A DNA stretch of 64,000 nucleotides, taken from an uncultured Collinsella sp. (lineage in GTDB: Bacteria; Actinomycetota; Coriobacteriia; Coriobacteriales; Coriobacteriaceae). Within the stretch, counting starts at the first letter, position 1; each line of letters starts with the position of its first letter. Made by a program: the position numbers and the translations under genes. Shown in pieces: positions 56,769 to 64,000 of this stretch. The notes under the pieces were generated by a model. That model was not told where the DNA came from. It ran no database searches and saw nothing but the letters and a program-made list of their open reading frames with translations. Where the stretch lies: assembly GCA_902493535.1 (NCBI GenBank), contig CABUQG010000001.1:32658-96657 (forward strand). Direction: 5' to 3'.

Positions 56769-57689
56769 ATGCTCAATGCGATGATTTGGGCGCTTGCCTG
56801 TTTTGGCGTCGTCGCTGCCGATATTGCCCTGAGCGTGGTTTTGTTTTCCGCTCTGGGCGTCGCGTCAGTGTTCATGGGTTTTTCGATCGATGACCTCGAC
56901 ATTCAATTGCTTCAGGCTGCCGCGCAGATGGCGTCGTTTTTGATGGCGCTGCTGTGGTGGCGTTATCTGTGGCCGCGTTCGTTTATGGCACGCCGGCAAA
57001 GCGAGCACCCGCTCGGCGGGGGAGCGCGTGGGGCGTGGAAACGCATCGCCTGCGTTATCGTGATTGGTCTTGCCCTGCAGGTGGTCGTTGGTTACGTGAC
57101 CGACGCCGCGCTGTCGCTGTTGCCCGAGGCCGCGGCCGACTACAGCGAGCTTGTCGAGGAAACAGGCATGGGCGACACCAGCTATCTCGCCGTCCTGACT
57201 ACGGTGCTCGGCGCCCCATTTTGTGAAGAGCTGCTGGTGCGCGGCATTATTTTTGAGTTTTCGCTCCGAGCGTTTAATCCGCAGTGCCGCCCACTTTGGA
57301 AGCGCCGGCGTCGTGCGAGCGCGCAGGACGGCGCCATGGTGCCCTGGGCGGCCCCAAGTACGTGGGGTATTGCCGCGGCGATTGTGCTGCAGGCGGCAAT
57401 CTTCGGTTTTATGCACATGAATTGGGTGCAGGGTTGCTACGCGGGTGCCGCCGGCCTCATCTTTGGTTGGGTGCTCGTGACGACCGGAAAGCTCCGCTAC
57501 ACGATCCTGCTGCACTTTGCCTTTAATGCCGGGTCGTATCTCATAGGGCTGCTGTGGTTTGTGAACACGCCGTTCGACGTGGCAATTACGGTCGCGATCG
57601 CCGGCGTGATCCTGGTGGAGGCAATGCGCTCGCTGCGCCAAGCGTGCCAGCAGAGCGCTGTGAGCACATCTACCGCATTCCCGCACTAA
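56769..57689 (+). CDS. CPBP family intramembrane metalloprotease
   Basis: The 306-residue membrane protein has about eight hydrophobic segments and the Abi/CAAX-protease motifs: EELLVRG (EExxxR) in APFCEELLVRGIIF, FGFMHM (FxxxH), and HFAFNAG (HxxxN). Members cut membrane proteins or peptides, often for bacteriocin immunity or signalling; the substrate here is unknown. A polar loop rich in Arg (RPLWKRRRRASAQDGA) between motifs is unusual in length. GGGAGGAGG precedes ATG 56769. It ends convergently with the YgiQ gene, overlapping by four bases. Confidence 0.9.
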   Translation: MLNAMIWALACFGVVAADIALSVVLFSALGVASVFMGFSIDDLDIQLLQAAAQMASFLMALLWWRYLWPRSFMARRQSEHPLGGGARGAWKRIACVIVIGLALQVVVGYVTDAALSLLPEAAADYSELVEETGMGDTSYLAVLTTVLGAPFCEELLVRGIIFEFSLRAFNPQCRPLWKRRRRASAQDGAMVPWAAPSTWGIAAAIVLQAAIFGFMHMNWVQGCYAGAAGLIFGWVLVTTGKLRYTILLHFAFNAGSYLIGLLWFVNTPFDVAITVAIAGVILVEAMRSLRQACQQSAVSTSTAFPH

Positions 57690-59827
57690 TTGCGGCGTCC
57701 GCCTCCGTTGGCACCCTGACGCCCCTGAGCTGCACGGTTGCGCCCGGCAGTGTTCTGCGCGCGCGACATGCCGCTGTGCCCCTTGCTGCCCTTAGGCCCC
57801 TTGCCAGCGGCGCCACCGTGGGCCTTGCCGCCCTTCTTGGCTGCGCCATGCCCACCGCCAGCAGACGTCTCGCCCGGGCGCGGCGGCACGGGACGGATCA
57901 GGCAATGCTTGGTGTAGCCGATCAGGTCGCGACGGCCAGCCTTTTCCAGCGCCTCGCGTACCAGCTTGTAGTTCTCGGGCTTGCGATACTGGATGAGCGC
58001 GCGCTGCATGGCCTTCTCGTGCGGGTCGCGCGCCACATAGATCGGTTTCATGGTGCGCGGGTCCACGCCGGTGTAGTACATGCACGTCGACATGGTGGAC
58101 GGTGTGGGGTAGAAGTCCTGCACCTGCTCGGGCATGTAACCCATGTCGCGCACGGCTTCGGCAAGGTCCACGGCTTCCTTCATCGTTGAGCCGGGGTGGC
58201 TCGAGATCAGATACGGCACCACGTACTGCTTGAGTCCGTATTCGCGATTCAAGCGTTCAAATTTACGGCAGAATGCGTCGTAGACAGCTCGGCTCGGCTT
58301 GCCCATCACGGACAGTACCGCGTCGCTCACGTGCTCGGGCGCTACGCGCAGCTGGCCCGAGACATGGTGTTCCAGCAGCTCGCGCAAAAACTCGTCCGAG
58401 GCATCGGCCATGGTGTAGTCAAAGCGGATGCCGCTGCGGACGAAGACCTTCTTGACGCCCGGCAGCTGGCGCAGGTCGCGCAGCAGCTGCGTGTAGCCGG
58501 TCTCGTCGACCACCATGTTCTTGCACACGCTCGGCCACAGGCAGCGCTTGTTCTTGCACACGCCGTGCTTGAGCTGCTTGTCGCAGGCGGGGCGGCTAAA
58601 GTTGGCCGTCGGTCCGCCCACGTCGTTGATATAGCCCTTAAACTCGGGATCGCGCGTGAGCAGCTCGGCCTCGCGCATGATCGAGTCGTGGCTGCGCATC
58701 TGCAACACGCGGCCCTGGTGGAAGGTGAGGGCGCAAAACGAGCACTCACCAAAACAGCCGCGGTTGGAGCTTATGGAAAACTTGATCTCAGCAAAGGCCG
58801 GCACGCCGCCCGCCGCGTCGTAATCGGGATGCCAGTCGCGTGCGTAGGGGAGTTCGGCCACCTCGTCCATCTCATCGGTAGTGAGCGTCGCCGACGGCGG
58901 GTTTTGCACCACATAGACGCTGTTGGGGTAGGGCTCTACCAGGCGATGCCCGGTGATGGGGTCCATATTCTGTTGCTGCACGTTAAAGCTGCGCGCGTAG
59001 TTGAGCTTGTCGGCGGTAAGGTCGTCCCAGCTGGGCAGCAGATCGTAGTCGTAGACCTCGTCGAGCGAGCCTGTGCGGTAGACGGTGCCGTTGATATAGG
59101 TGATCTGATCGACGGGCAGTCCCGCGTCGAGCGCGTCGGCGATCTCGACGATCGCGTGCTCGCCCATGCCGTAGATGAGGATGTCGGCGCCCGAGTCGAG
59201 CAGTACCGAGCGCTTGAGCTTGTCCTGCCAGTAGTCGTAGTGGGCCAGGCGGCGCAGGCTCGCCTCGATGCCGCCGATGATGATGGGGGCGTCCTTGAAC
59301 GTCTGGTGGATGAGGTTGCCGTAGACCGTGACAGCTCGGTTGGGACGGTGCCCCTCCTCGCCACCGGGAGTGTAGGCGTCGGTGTGGCGGCGGTGCTTGG
59401 TCACCGAATAGTGGTTGACCATGGAGTCCATGTTGCCGGCACTGACGAGAAAGCCCAGGCGCGGCTCGCCGAGCACGGTGATGCTGGCGGGGTCGGTCCA
59501 ATCGGGCTGGCAGATGATGCCCACCTTGTAGCCGTGTGCGTCGAGTACGCGGCTGACGATGGCCATACCAAAGCTGGGATGGTCCACGTAGGCGTCGCCG
59601 CAGATGTAGACAAAGTCGCACTGGTCCCAGCCGCGCGCATCCATGTCGGCGCGGCTGACGGGGAGGAACTTATCGCGGCCCGGTCGCCAGGGGCGGGCGG
59701 GCGTCGCTTGGGAATGCTTGGTGCGGGCGACCGTGGCCTGCGCCTTACCGCCACGCTTTTGCTGCTGGCCCTGTTTGCCCTGTTGACTGCGCTGGTTGTT
59801 CTGAGCGTGCTGAGGCTTTTTTGCCAC
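57686..59827 (-). CDS. YgiQ family radical SAM protein
   Basis: The 713-residue protein has an N-terminal domain of the YgiQ family (FVYICGDAYVDHPSFGMAIV) and the radical SAM cluster motif CFGECSFCAL, with GGPTANFSRPAC after it. A conserved C-terminal region (PEQVQDFYPTPSTMSTCMYYTG) is followed by a Gly/Lys/Arg-rich tail of about 70 residues. YgiQ proteins are widespread but their reaction is unknown. The GTG at 59827 (VAKKPQHA) was chosen because GGGAGGG lies just before it; the frame is open 57 codons upstream without a site. Confidence 0.9.
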   Translation of the reverse strand: MAKKPQHAQNNQRSQQGKQGQQQKRGGKAQATVARTKHSQATPARPWRPGRDKFLPVSRADMDARGWDQCDFVYICGDAYVDHPSFGMAIVSRVLDAHGYKVGIICQPDWTDPASITVLGEPRLGFLVSAGNMDSMVNHYSVTKHRRHTDAYTPGGEEGHRPNRAVTVYGNLIHQTFKDAPIIIGGIEASLRRLAHYDYWQDKLKRSVLLDSGADILIYGMGEHAIVEIADALDAGLPVDQITYINGTVYRTGSLDEVYDYDLLPSWDDLTADKLNYARSFNVQQQNMDPITGHRLVEPYPNSVYVVQNPPSATLTTDEMDEVAELPYARDWHPDYDAAGGVPAFAEIKFSISSNRGCFGECSFCALTFHQGRVLQMRSHDSIMREAELLTRDPEFKGYINDVGGPTANFSRPACDKQLKHGVCKNKRCLWPSVCKNMVVDETGYTQLLRDLRQLPGVKKVFVRSGIRFDYTMADASDEFLRELLEHHVSGQLRVAPEHVSDAVLSVMGKPSRAVYDAFCRKFERLNREYGLKQYVVPYLISSHPGSTMKEAVDLAEAVRDMGYMPEQVQDFYPTPSTMSTCMYYTGVDPRTMKPIYVARDPHEKAMQRALIQYRKPENYKLVREALEKAGRRDLIGYTKHCLIRPVPPRPGETSAGGGHGAAKKGGKAHGGAAGKGPKGSKGHSGMSRAQNTAGRNRAAQGRQGANGGGRRN

Positions 59828-60080
59828 GATCCCTCCCGGTGTTTGTATGCTGCACGTAATTGTAACCAGTCTTTTTGGGACGGGGCTAAAAAGACTGGTG
59901 GAGTACATGAGCTGGCGGATTGGCGCGTCGATGCGGGTGGCGTTTGTTTCCAGACTGTGTATCCCTGTGTCGAAGGGGTCGTCTCGCGCGCACGCCATGT
60001 TGTCAATGGGTTACAGTATGAACGGCGGCTATGTTTCCGCCAACGCACGAGAGAGTCGTCAACAAGGAGGATGCACGACG

Positions 60081-60797
60081 ATGCAGCGTGCCAAACAGAT
60101 ATCGGAGTCTATTGAGCTGGGCATCATCTTGGCGCTCGCCGGTGGCTTTATGGACGTGTATTCGTACATTGGGCGCGACCATGTTTTCGCCAACGCGCAG
60201 ACAGGCAACATCCTGCTCGTGGGCGTGAGCATCTCGGAGGGCAACTGGGCACTTGCGGAGCGCTACTTCTTCCCTGTGGTGTCGTTTGCCGTGGGTATTA
60301 TGCTTGCCGATCTGGTACACGAGCGGTTTGGCAGCGTGATTCACTGGCGTCAGGTGACGGTGTTCTTTGAAGTCGTCATCTTGCTGGGCGTGAGCTTTAT
60401 CCCGGGCGGCAATTTCAACCTGCTCGCCAACTGCCTCACCTCGTTTGCCTGCGGCATGCAGGTCGAGAGCTTCCGCAAGATCCACGGTCACGGCATCGCT
60501 ACGACCATGTGCATCGGCAACTTGCGCAACGCGCTGCAAAACGTGGACGATTACATCATCACCCACAGGCGCGGCTTTTTGGAAAACGGCCTGCTGTACT
60601 TTGGCGTGATCTTTACCTTTGTGTTTGGCGCCGTGTTGGGCAACTGGTGTATTGAGCGCATGGGCCTGCACGCCATCGTCGTGGCGAGCTTGCTGCTGTT
60701 TGTTGCGTTTGCCATCATGTTCATCGACCGTGAGCGCGACTTGCGCTTACGCTGGAAGGTTGCGGCCGAGGCTTGGAAAGAGGGCTGCCGAAAGTAA
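60081..60797 (+). CDS. YoaK/DUF1275 family membrane protein
   Basis: The 238-residue protein has six membrane segments and the family's start ALAGGFMDVYSYIGRDHVFANAQTGNI. Later landmarks are LTSFACGMQVESFRKIHGHGIATTMCIGNLR and the last helix VVASLLLFVAFAIMF. DUF1275 proteins are of unknown function, perhaps transporters. ATG 60081 follows AAGGAGG by ten bases; the open frame runs further upstream without support. It is a single gene with a strong terminator. Confidence 0.88.
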   Translation: MQRAKQISESIELGIILALAGGFMDVYSYIGRDHVFANAQTGNILLVGVSISEGNWALAERYFFPVVSFAVGIMLADLVHERFGSVIHWRQVTVFFEVVILLGVSFIPGGNFNLLANCLTSFACGMQVESFRKIHGHGIATTMCIGNLRNALQNVDDYIITHRRGFLENGLLYFGVIFTFVFGAVLGNWCIERMGLHAIVVASLLLFVAFAIMFIDRERDLRLRWKVAAEAWKEGCRK

Positions 60798-60802
60798 CCG
60801 AA

Positions 60803-60840
60803 TGCGGCAAAGGGGCTGCCCCTTTGCCGCAATCTTTTTC
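60803..60840 (+). terminator. Terminator of the DUF1275 gene
   Basis: TGCGGCAAAGGGG and CCCCTTTGCCGCA pair perfectly around CTG, followed by ATCTTTTTC. Confidence 0.92.
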
Positions 60841-60848
60841 ATCATCTG

Positions 60849-60864
60849 TTGAAACGCTTTAACA
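60849..60864 (+). promoter_or_regulatory. LacI-family-type operator upstream of fucO
   Basis: GTTGAAACGCTTTAAC fits the dyad GTTNAANCGNTTNAAC with a central CG, as bound by LacI/CcpA-type regulators. It lies just upstream of TTGACG (60869-60874), a -35 candidate. A related inverted word (CAAAAGCGTTAGG) occurs near 60895. The regulator is not in the window. Confidence 0.5.
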
Positions 60865-60962
60865 ATTTTGACGTTCTCACGTGTTTTTTGTTTCAAAAGC
60901 GTTAGGATGGGACTCGTAGCGTGGGGCGTAATGGGTGCCCCGCACACGATTGGAGGCTATCA

Positions 60963-62129
60963 ATGGCTAATCGTTTCGTTCTCAATACCATCTCTTATCA
61001 TGGTTCCGGCGCCATCAAGGAGATTCCCGGCGAGCTCCAGCGTCGCGGCTACAAGAAGATCTTCGTCTGCTCCGACCCCGATCTGGTCAAGTTTGGCGTT
61101 ACCGCTAAGGTGACCGACGAGCTCGACGCCGCCGGCATCGCTTGGAGCCTCTACTCCGAGATCAAGCCCAACCCCACGATCCAGAACGTCAAGGACGGCG
61201 TCGAGGCCTTCAAGGCCGCCGAGGCTGACGCTATCGTGACCATCGGTGGCGGCTCCTCCATGGACACCGCCAAGGCCATCGGCATTATCATCAACAACCC
61301 CGAGTTCGCCGACGTCCGCAGCCTCGAGGGCGTTGCTCCGACTAAGAACCACGCCGTGTTCACCATCGCCGTGCCGACGACCGCCGGTACCGCTGCCGAG
61401 GTGACCATCAACTACGTCATCACCGACCCCGAGAAGGTCCGCAAGTTCGTGTGCGTCGACACCAACGATGCCCCCGAGGTCGCCGTCGTCGACCCCGACA
61501 TGATGGCCTCCATGCCCGCCGGTCTGACCGCCTCCACCGGCATGGACGCTCTGACCCACGCCATCGAGGGCTACACCACCAAGGGCGCTTGGGAGCTCTC
61601 CGACATGTTCCACTTTGAGGCTATCAAGCTGATCAGCGAGAACCTGCGCGACTCCGTTGCCGAGGCCAAGTCCGGTCAGCCCGGCTCCGGCCGCGAGGGC
61701 ATGGCTCTTGGCCAGTATGTCGCCGGCATGGGCTTCTCCAACGTTGGCCTGGGCATCGACCACGCCATGGCTCACACCCTGTCCGCTCACTACGACACCC
61801 CGCACGGCGTCGCTTGCGCCATGCTGCTGCCGATTGCCATGGAGTTCAACAAGCCGGTTTGCGCCGAGCGCCTGGCCAAGGTCGCCGTCGCCATGGGCGT
61901 TGACACCACGGGCATGAGCACCGACGAGGCCGCCGATGCTGCTATCGCCGCCGTCAAGCAGCTTTCCGCCGACGTGAACATCCCGCACGTCTGCGAGGCC
62001 ATGAAGGCTGACGAGATTGAGGTCCTGGCCAAGGACGCCATGGCCGATGCCTGCTTCCCGGGTAACCCGCGCGAGGCAACGCTCGACGACGTCATCGAGC
62101 TCTTCAAGAAGATCTGCCCGGCTGCCTAG
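60963..62129 (+). CDS. fucO: Iron-containing alcohol dehydrogenase, lactaldehyde reductase-like
   Basis: The 388-residue group III dehydrogenase has the nucleotide motif GGGSSMDTAKA near residue 96. Metal ligands are the Asp in DPDMMASMPAGLTASTGMDALTHAIEGY and the three His in THAIEGY, GIDHAMAHTLSAHYDTPHG. The sequence and length resemble FucO, which reduces lactaldehyde to 1,2-propanediol; other alcohol substrates are possible. The codons are strongly biased (mostly C- or G-ending, like tkt), suggesting high expression. GGAGG lies six bases before ATG 60963. A LacI-type operator suggests carbon control. Confidence 0.88.
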   Translation: MANRFVLNTISYHGSGAIKEIPGELQRRGYKKIFVCSDPDLVKFGVTAKVTDELDAAGIAWSLYSEIKPNPTIQNVKDGVEAFKAAEADAIVTIGGGSSMDTAKAIGIIINNPEFADVRSLEGVAPTKNHAVFTIAVPTTAGTAAEVTINYVITDPEKVRKFVCVDTNDAPEVAVVDPDMMASMPAGLTASTGMDALTHAIEGYTTKGAWELSDMFHFEAIKLISENLRDSVAEAKSGQPGSGREGMALGQYVAGMGFSNVGLGIDHAMAHTLSAHYDTPHGVACAMLLPIAMEFNKPVCAERLAKVAVAMGVDTTGMSTDEAADAAIAAVKQLSADVNIPHVCEAMKADEIEVLAKDAMADACFPGNPREATLDDVIELFKKICPAA

Positions 62130-62182
62130 CCCAGTTTGGTGGTCCTTCGCCCGTAGGTGTATGGTCTTTTGACGTGCCGCTG

Positions 62183-62214
62183 GCCCCGCCGTGCTACGCA
62201 CGGCGGGGCTTTTT
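62183..62214 (+). terminator. Terminator of fucO
   Basis: GCCCCGCCGTGC and GCACGGCGGGGC pair perfectly around TAC, followed by T5. Confidence 0.95.
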
Positions 62215-62289
62215 GTGCTGCGTCGATGCCCTGAGATGGACAAAACCAAGGCGTACTGCCCGCTGCGGATAGGTGGTGCACTTCCCTGC

Positions 62290-62547
62290 GTGCATTTTTG
62301 GGAGTATTCAACAAGCTCTTAAAAATGCATAACGTTGTGAATGGGCGGTAGTGATCCGCAGGCGCCCATCGACAGCCATTGTGGGCGGGCTATCGATGAG
62401 TGGAGGGGGTTGTTACTGAGTTTCTGCTTTGCGACGACCTGCAACACTGCTGTAACCGCGTCGTTTTGTCGTTCGTGATGGGGCCGTTGGGGCCCACGGT
62501 GCTGAATACTCCGTTTTTTGCACGGTCCAAGGTGGGGCACCCTGAGA
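62290..62547. repeat. Intergenic element with GGAGTATTC/GAATACTCC ends, family 7, copy 2
   Basis: GTGCATTTTTGGGAGTATTCA (62290-62310) and TGAATACTCC-G-T6-GCAC (62503-62523) enclose about 190 bases; the block GGTCCAAGGTGGGGCACC follows. The distance from the left end to the next start codon is 444 bases, as in copy 1. The rest of the gap 62130-62733 shows no gene. Confidence 0.7.
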
Positions 62548-62733
62548 CGAAGCAAAAAGATGCCTCATTTCTATGCAAATACCAATAGGATTTATGCAAG
62601 ATTGAGATTGTAAACCGTGCACGTGCACAAAACCGGTGCGGGGACGTCTGGAGGCGGCTCGGCTCCTGGGGCATTGCACGTGCAGAACGGTTAAAATCGG
62701 GACTCGGTCTTAGTTTTACTTGGAAGGATGCAT

Positions 62734-63777
62734 ATGACTTCTAATATTGATGCTTCTCTAGAGGAGACGCTCTCCTATATCGCAGGACAGCTTAAGACGC
62801 TGACTTCTATTGCCTCCCCTACCGGCTATACCCGTGCGGCGACTGATTATCTGATGGAGACCCTGCGCGATATGGGGTTTGGGCCTGAGCGTTCTAATAA
62901 GGGTAACGTGCTCGTTGAGCTTGGCGGCGAGGGCGAGCCGCTCGTACTGGCGAGCCATGTCGATACCCTAGGCGCCATGGTGCGTTCCATTAAGGACAAT
63001 GGCCGCCTGCGCCCCACGACGCTCGGTGGGCATCAGTGGTCTACGGCCGATGGCGAGAACTGCACCGTCTACACGCGCGACGGCAATGTCTACACGGGCG
63101 TGGTTCTTAACACCGAGCCTTCGGCGCACGTGGCCGACGAGCCGGTCAAGACCATCGAGAAGAACATGGAGATCTTGCTCGACGAGAACGTCGACAGCAA
63201 GGACGATGTGCTCGAGCTGGGTATTCAGACCGGCGACATCATCGCTATGGATCCTCGCACGACGGTGACGGAGAGCGGCTACATTAAGAGCCGCTTCCTG
63301 GATGACAAGCTATCGGCCGCCATTTTGTTGGGCTTGGCGCGTGCCGTCGCCGCTGGCGAGGTGACGCTTTCGCGTAAGGTTTCGCTGCTCTTTACCGTGT
63401 ACGAGGAGGTGGGCCACGGCGGCGCCTTCGTGCCGGCCGACACGCGCGAGATGATCAGCGTTGACATGGGCTGCGTGGGCGACGACCTAGGCTGCACCGA
63501 GCACATGGTGTCGATCTGCGCCAAGGATTCGGGCGGTCCGTACAACTACGACCTGGTGACGGCGCTGTCCAATATCGCGCGCGAGCTTGAGCTCGATTAC
63601 GCTATCGACGTGTATCCGCATTACGGTTCGGACGTCGAAGCCACGCTCTCTGCCGGCTACGACATTCGCCATGGTCTGATCGGCCCCGGCGTGTATGCGA
63701 GCCACAACTACGAGCGTAGCCACATGGACGGCGTGCGCAACACCTTCGAGCTCGTCCGCGCCTACGTACAGCGCTAG
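62734..63777 (+). CDS. M42 family metallopeptidase
   Basis: The 347-residue aminopeptidase of the M42 family (glutamyl aminopeptidase/FrvX/PepA-like) has its metal ligands in order: ASHVDTLGAMV (His and Asp), GYIKSRFLDDKLS (bridging Asp), YEEVGHGGA (catalytic Glu pair), SVDMGCVG (Asp), and SHNYERSHMDG (His). Such enzymes form large cytosolic assemblies that trim peptides. ATG 62734 was chosen because GGAAGG lies six bases before it; the ATG two codons earlier touches that site. Confidence 0.93.
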   Translation: MTSNIDASLEETLSYIAGQLKTLTSIASPTGYTRAATDYLMETLRDMGFGPERSNKGNVLVELGGEGEPLVLASHVDTLGAMVRSIKDNGRLRPTTLGGHQWSTADGENCTVYTRDGNVYTGVVLNTEPSAHVADEPVKTIEKNMEILLDENVDSKDDVLELGIQTGDIIAMDPRTTVTESGYIKSRFLDDKLSAAILLGLARAVAAGEVTLSRKVSLLFTVYEEVGHGGAFVPADTREMISVDMGCVGDDLGCTEHMVSICAKDSGGPYNYDLVTALSNIARELELDYAIDVYPHYGSDVEATLSAGYDIRHGLIGPGVYASHNYERSHMDGVRNTFELVRAYVQR

Positions 63778-63830
63778 CGATGCAGCGGCCTCGGCTGATA
63801 CGGCAGTACCGACCGAGGCCGTCCTCTCTA

Positions 63831-63898
63831 AGTTGCGGTGAAATAGGGACTGTTTGGCGGTTTTAAACGCTTAAACAGCCCCTATTTCACCGCAATTT
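63831..63898. repeat. TTGCGGTGAAATAGGGACTG palindrome, family 4, copy 2
   Basis: The left arm (63831-63855) and right arm (from 63873) are nearly perfect reverse complements around a loop. It lies between the convergent M42 and mnmA genes. A CGGCCTCGG/CCGAGGCCG hairpin (63786-63821) precedes it and may end the M42 transcript. Confidence 0.82.
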
Positions 63899-63913
63899 AT
63901 GAAGGGGATGGGG

Positions 63914-64000
63914 CTACTTGATGGCTGCCGTAACGGTGCCGCCGCCGAGGACGATGTCGCCGCGGTAGACTACAACGGCTTGGCCGGGGGCGATGGCTCG
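63914..64000 (-). CDS. mnmA: tRNA 2-thiouridylase MnmA, C-terminal end (partial)
   Basis: The last 28 codons of a minus-strand gene read RAIAPGQAVVVYRGDIVLGGG and end TAAIK-stop (TAG). The GQAVVxYxGDxVLGGG pattern is the C-terminal beta-barrel of MnmA, which adds sulfur to wobble U34 of tRNAs for Lys, Glu and Gln. The rest lies outside the window. Confidence 0.8.
   Translation of the reverse strand, partial: RAIAPGQAVVVYRGDIVLGGGTVTAAIK

Overview
The window reads as a chromosomal segment of a high-GC, strictly anaerobic actinobacterium of the class Coriobacteriia, most likely a gut Collinsella. The grounds are gene content and order (secA-prfB, ftsEX and smpB fragments of an actinobacterial cluster), an iron-sulfur and hydrogenase-rich metabolism, a sortase-type surface protein, and many short intergenic palindromes. 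The genus is an inference; no 16S rRNA is present.

Layout. 1-4.2 kb: tail of adenine deaminase, two HAD phosphatases, citrate synthase and an ACT-domain protein. 4.4-17.1 kb: a housekeeping block with rpmE (structured leader, long C-terminal tail), secA-prfB, a YitT-family membrane protein, split transketolase, ftsE-ftsX and rnr. 17.2-20.2 kb: an accessory patch with a serine recombinase, a VanZ-like protein, an ArsC/Spx-like protein, a hypothetical gene, and tRNA-Gln and tRNA-Glu. 20.2-22.6 kb: a TPR-like protein, smpB, a flavin reductase-like protein and a minimal rubredoxin. 22.7-30.7 kb: an Nramp metal transporter and the gltB-gltD glutamate synthase operon. 31-46 kb: accessory modules (two hypotheticals, an amidohydrolase, a csoR-copZ-copA copper operon, a 1,111-residue LPXTG surface protein, and a Ser/Thr kinase with an FHA partner). 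46.3-48.5 kb: a DEAD-box helicase with an RGG-rich tail. 49.1-56.3 kb: a ferredoxin-flavodoxin gene, then a tightly packed operon with a NuoF/GltD hybrid oxidoreductase, an [FeFe]-hydrogenase, a lipoprotein and a fused ABC permease-ATPase. 56.5-64 kb: a RelB-like antitoxin without a toxin, a CPBP protease, a YgiQ radical SAM protein, a DUF1275 protein, a FucO-like dehydrogenase, an M42 peptidase and the 3' end of mnmA.

The most unusual structure is a family of 59-bp palindromic units (17-bp arms around a core of exactly 25 bp). I count 13 copies at six sites between 24 and 46 kb. They always occur as tandem pairs or a triplet with an 80-81 bp period, and they cut the accessory region into modules. 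One hypothetical gene (31.9-33.0 kb) is enclosed by two such pairs almost to the base. At least six other palindrome families occur in the window, and one of them supplies the stop codons of three genes.

A second unusual signal concerns translation termination. Release factor 2 carries Ser-Pro-Thr where RF2 normally has Ser-Pro-Phe. By hand count, 29 of 48 visible protein stops are TAG, 16 are TAA and only 3 are TGA, and the TGA genes are all accessory or hypothetical. Several genes (a HAD phosphatase, rpmE, yitT) have hairpins placed so as to control ribosome binding or read-through.
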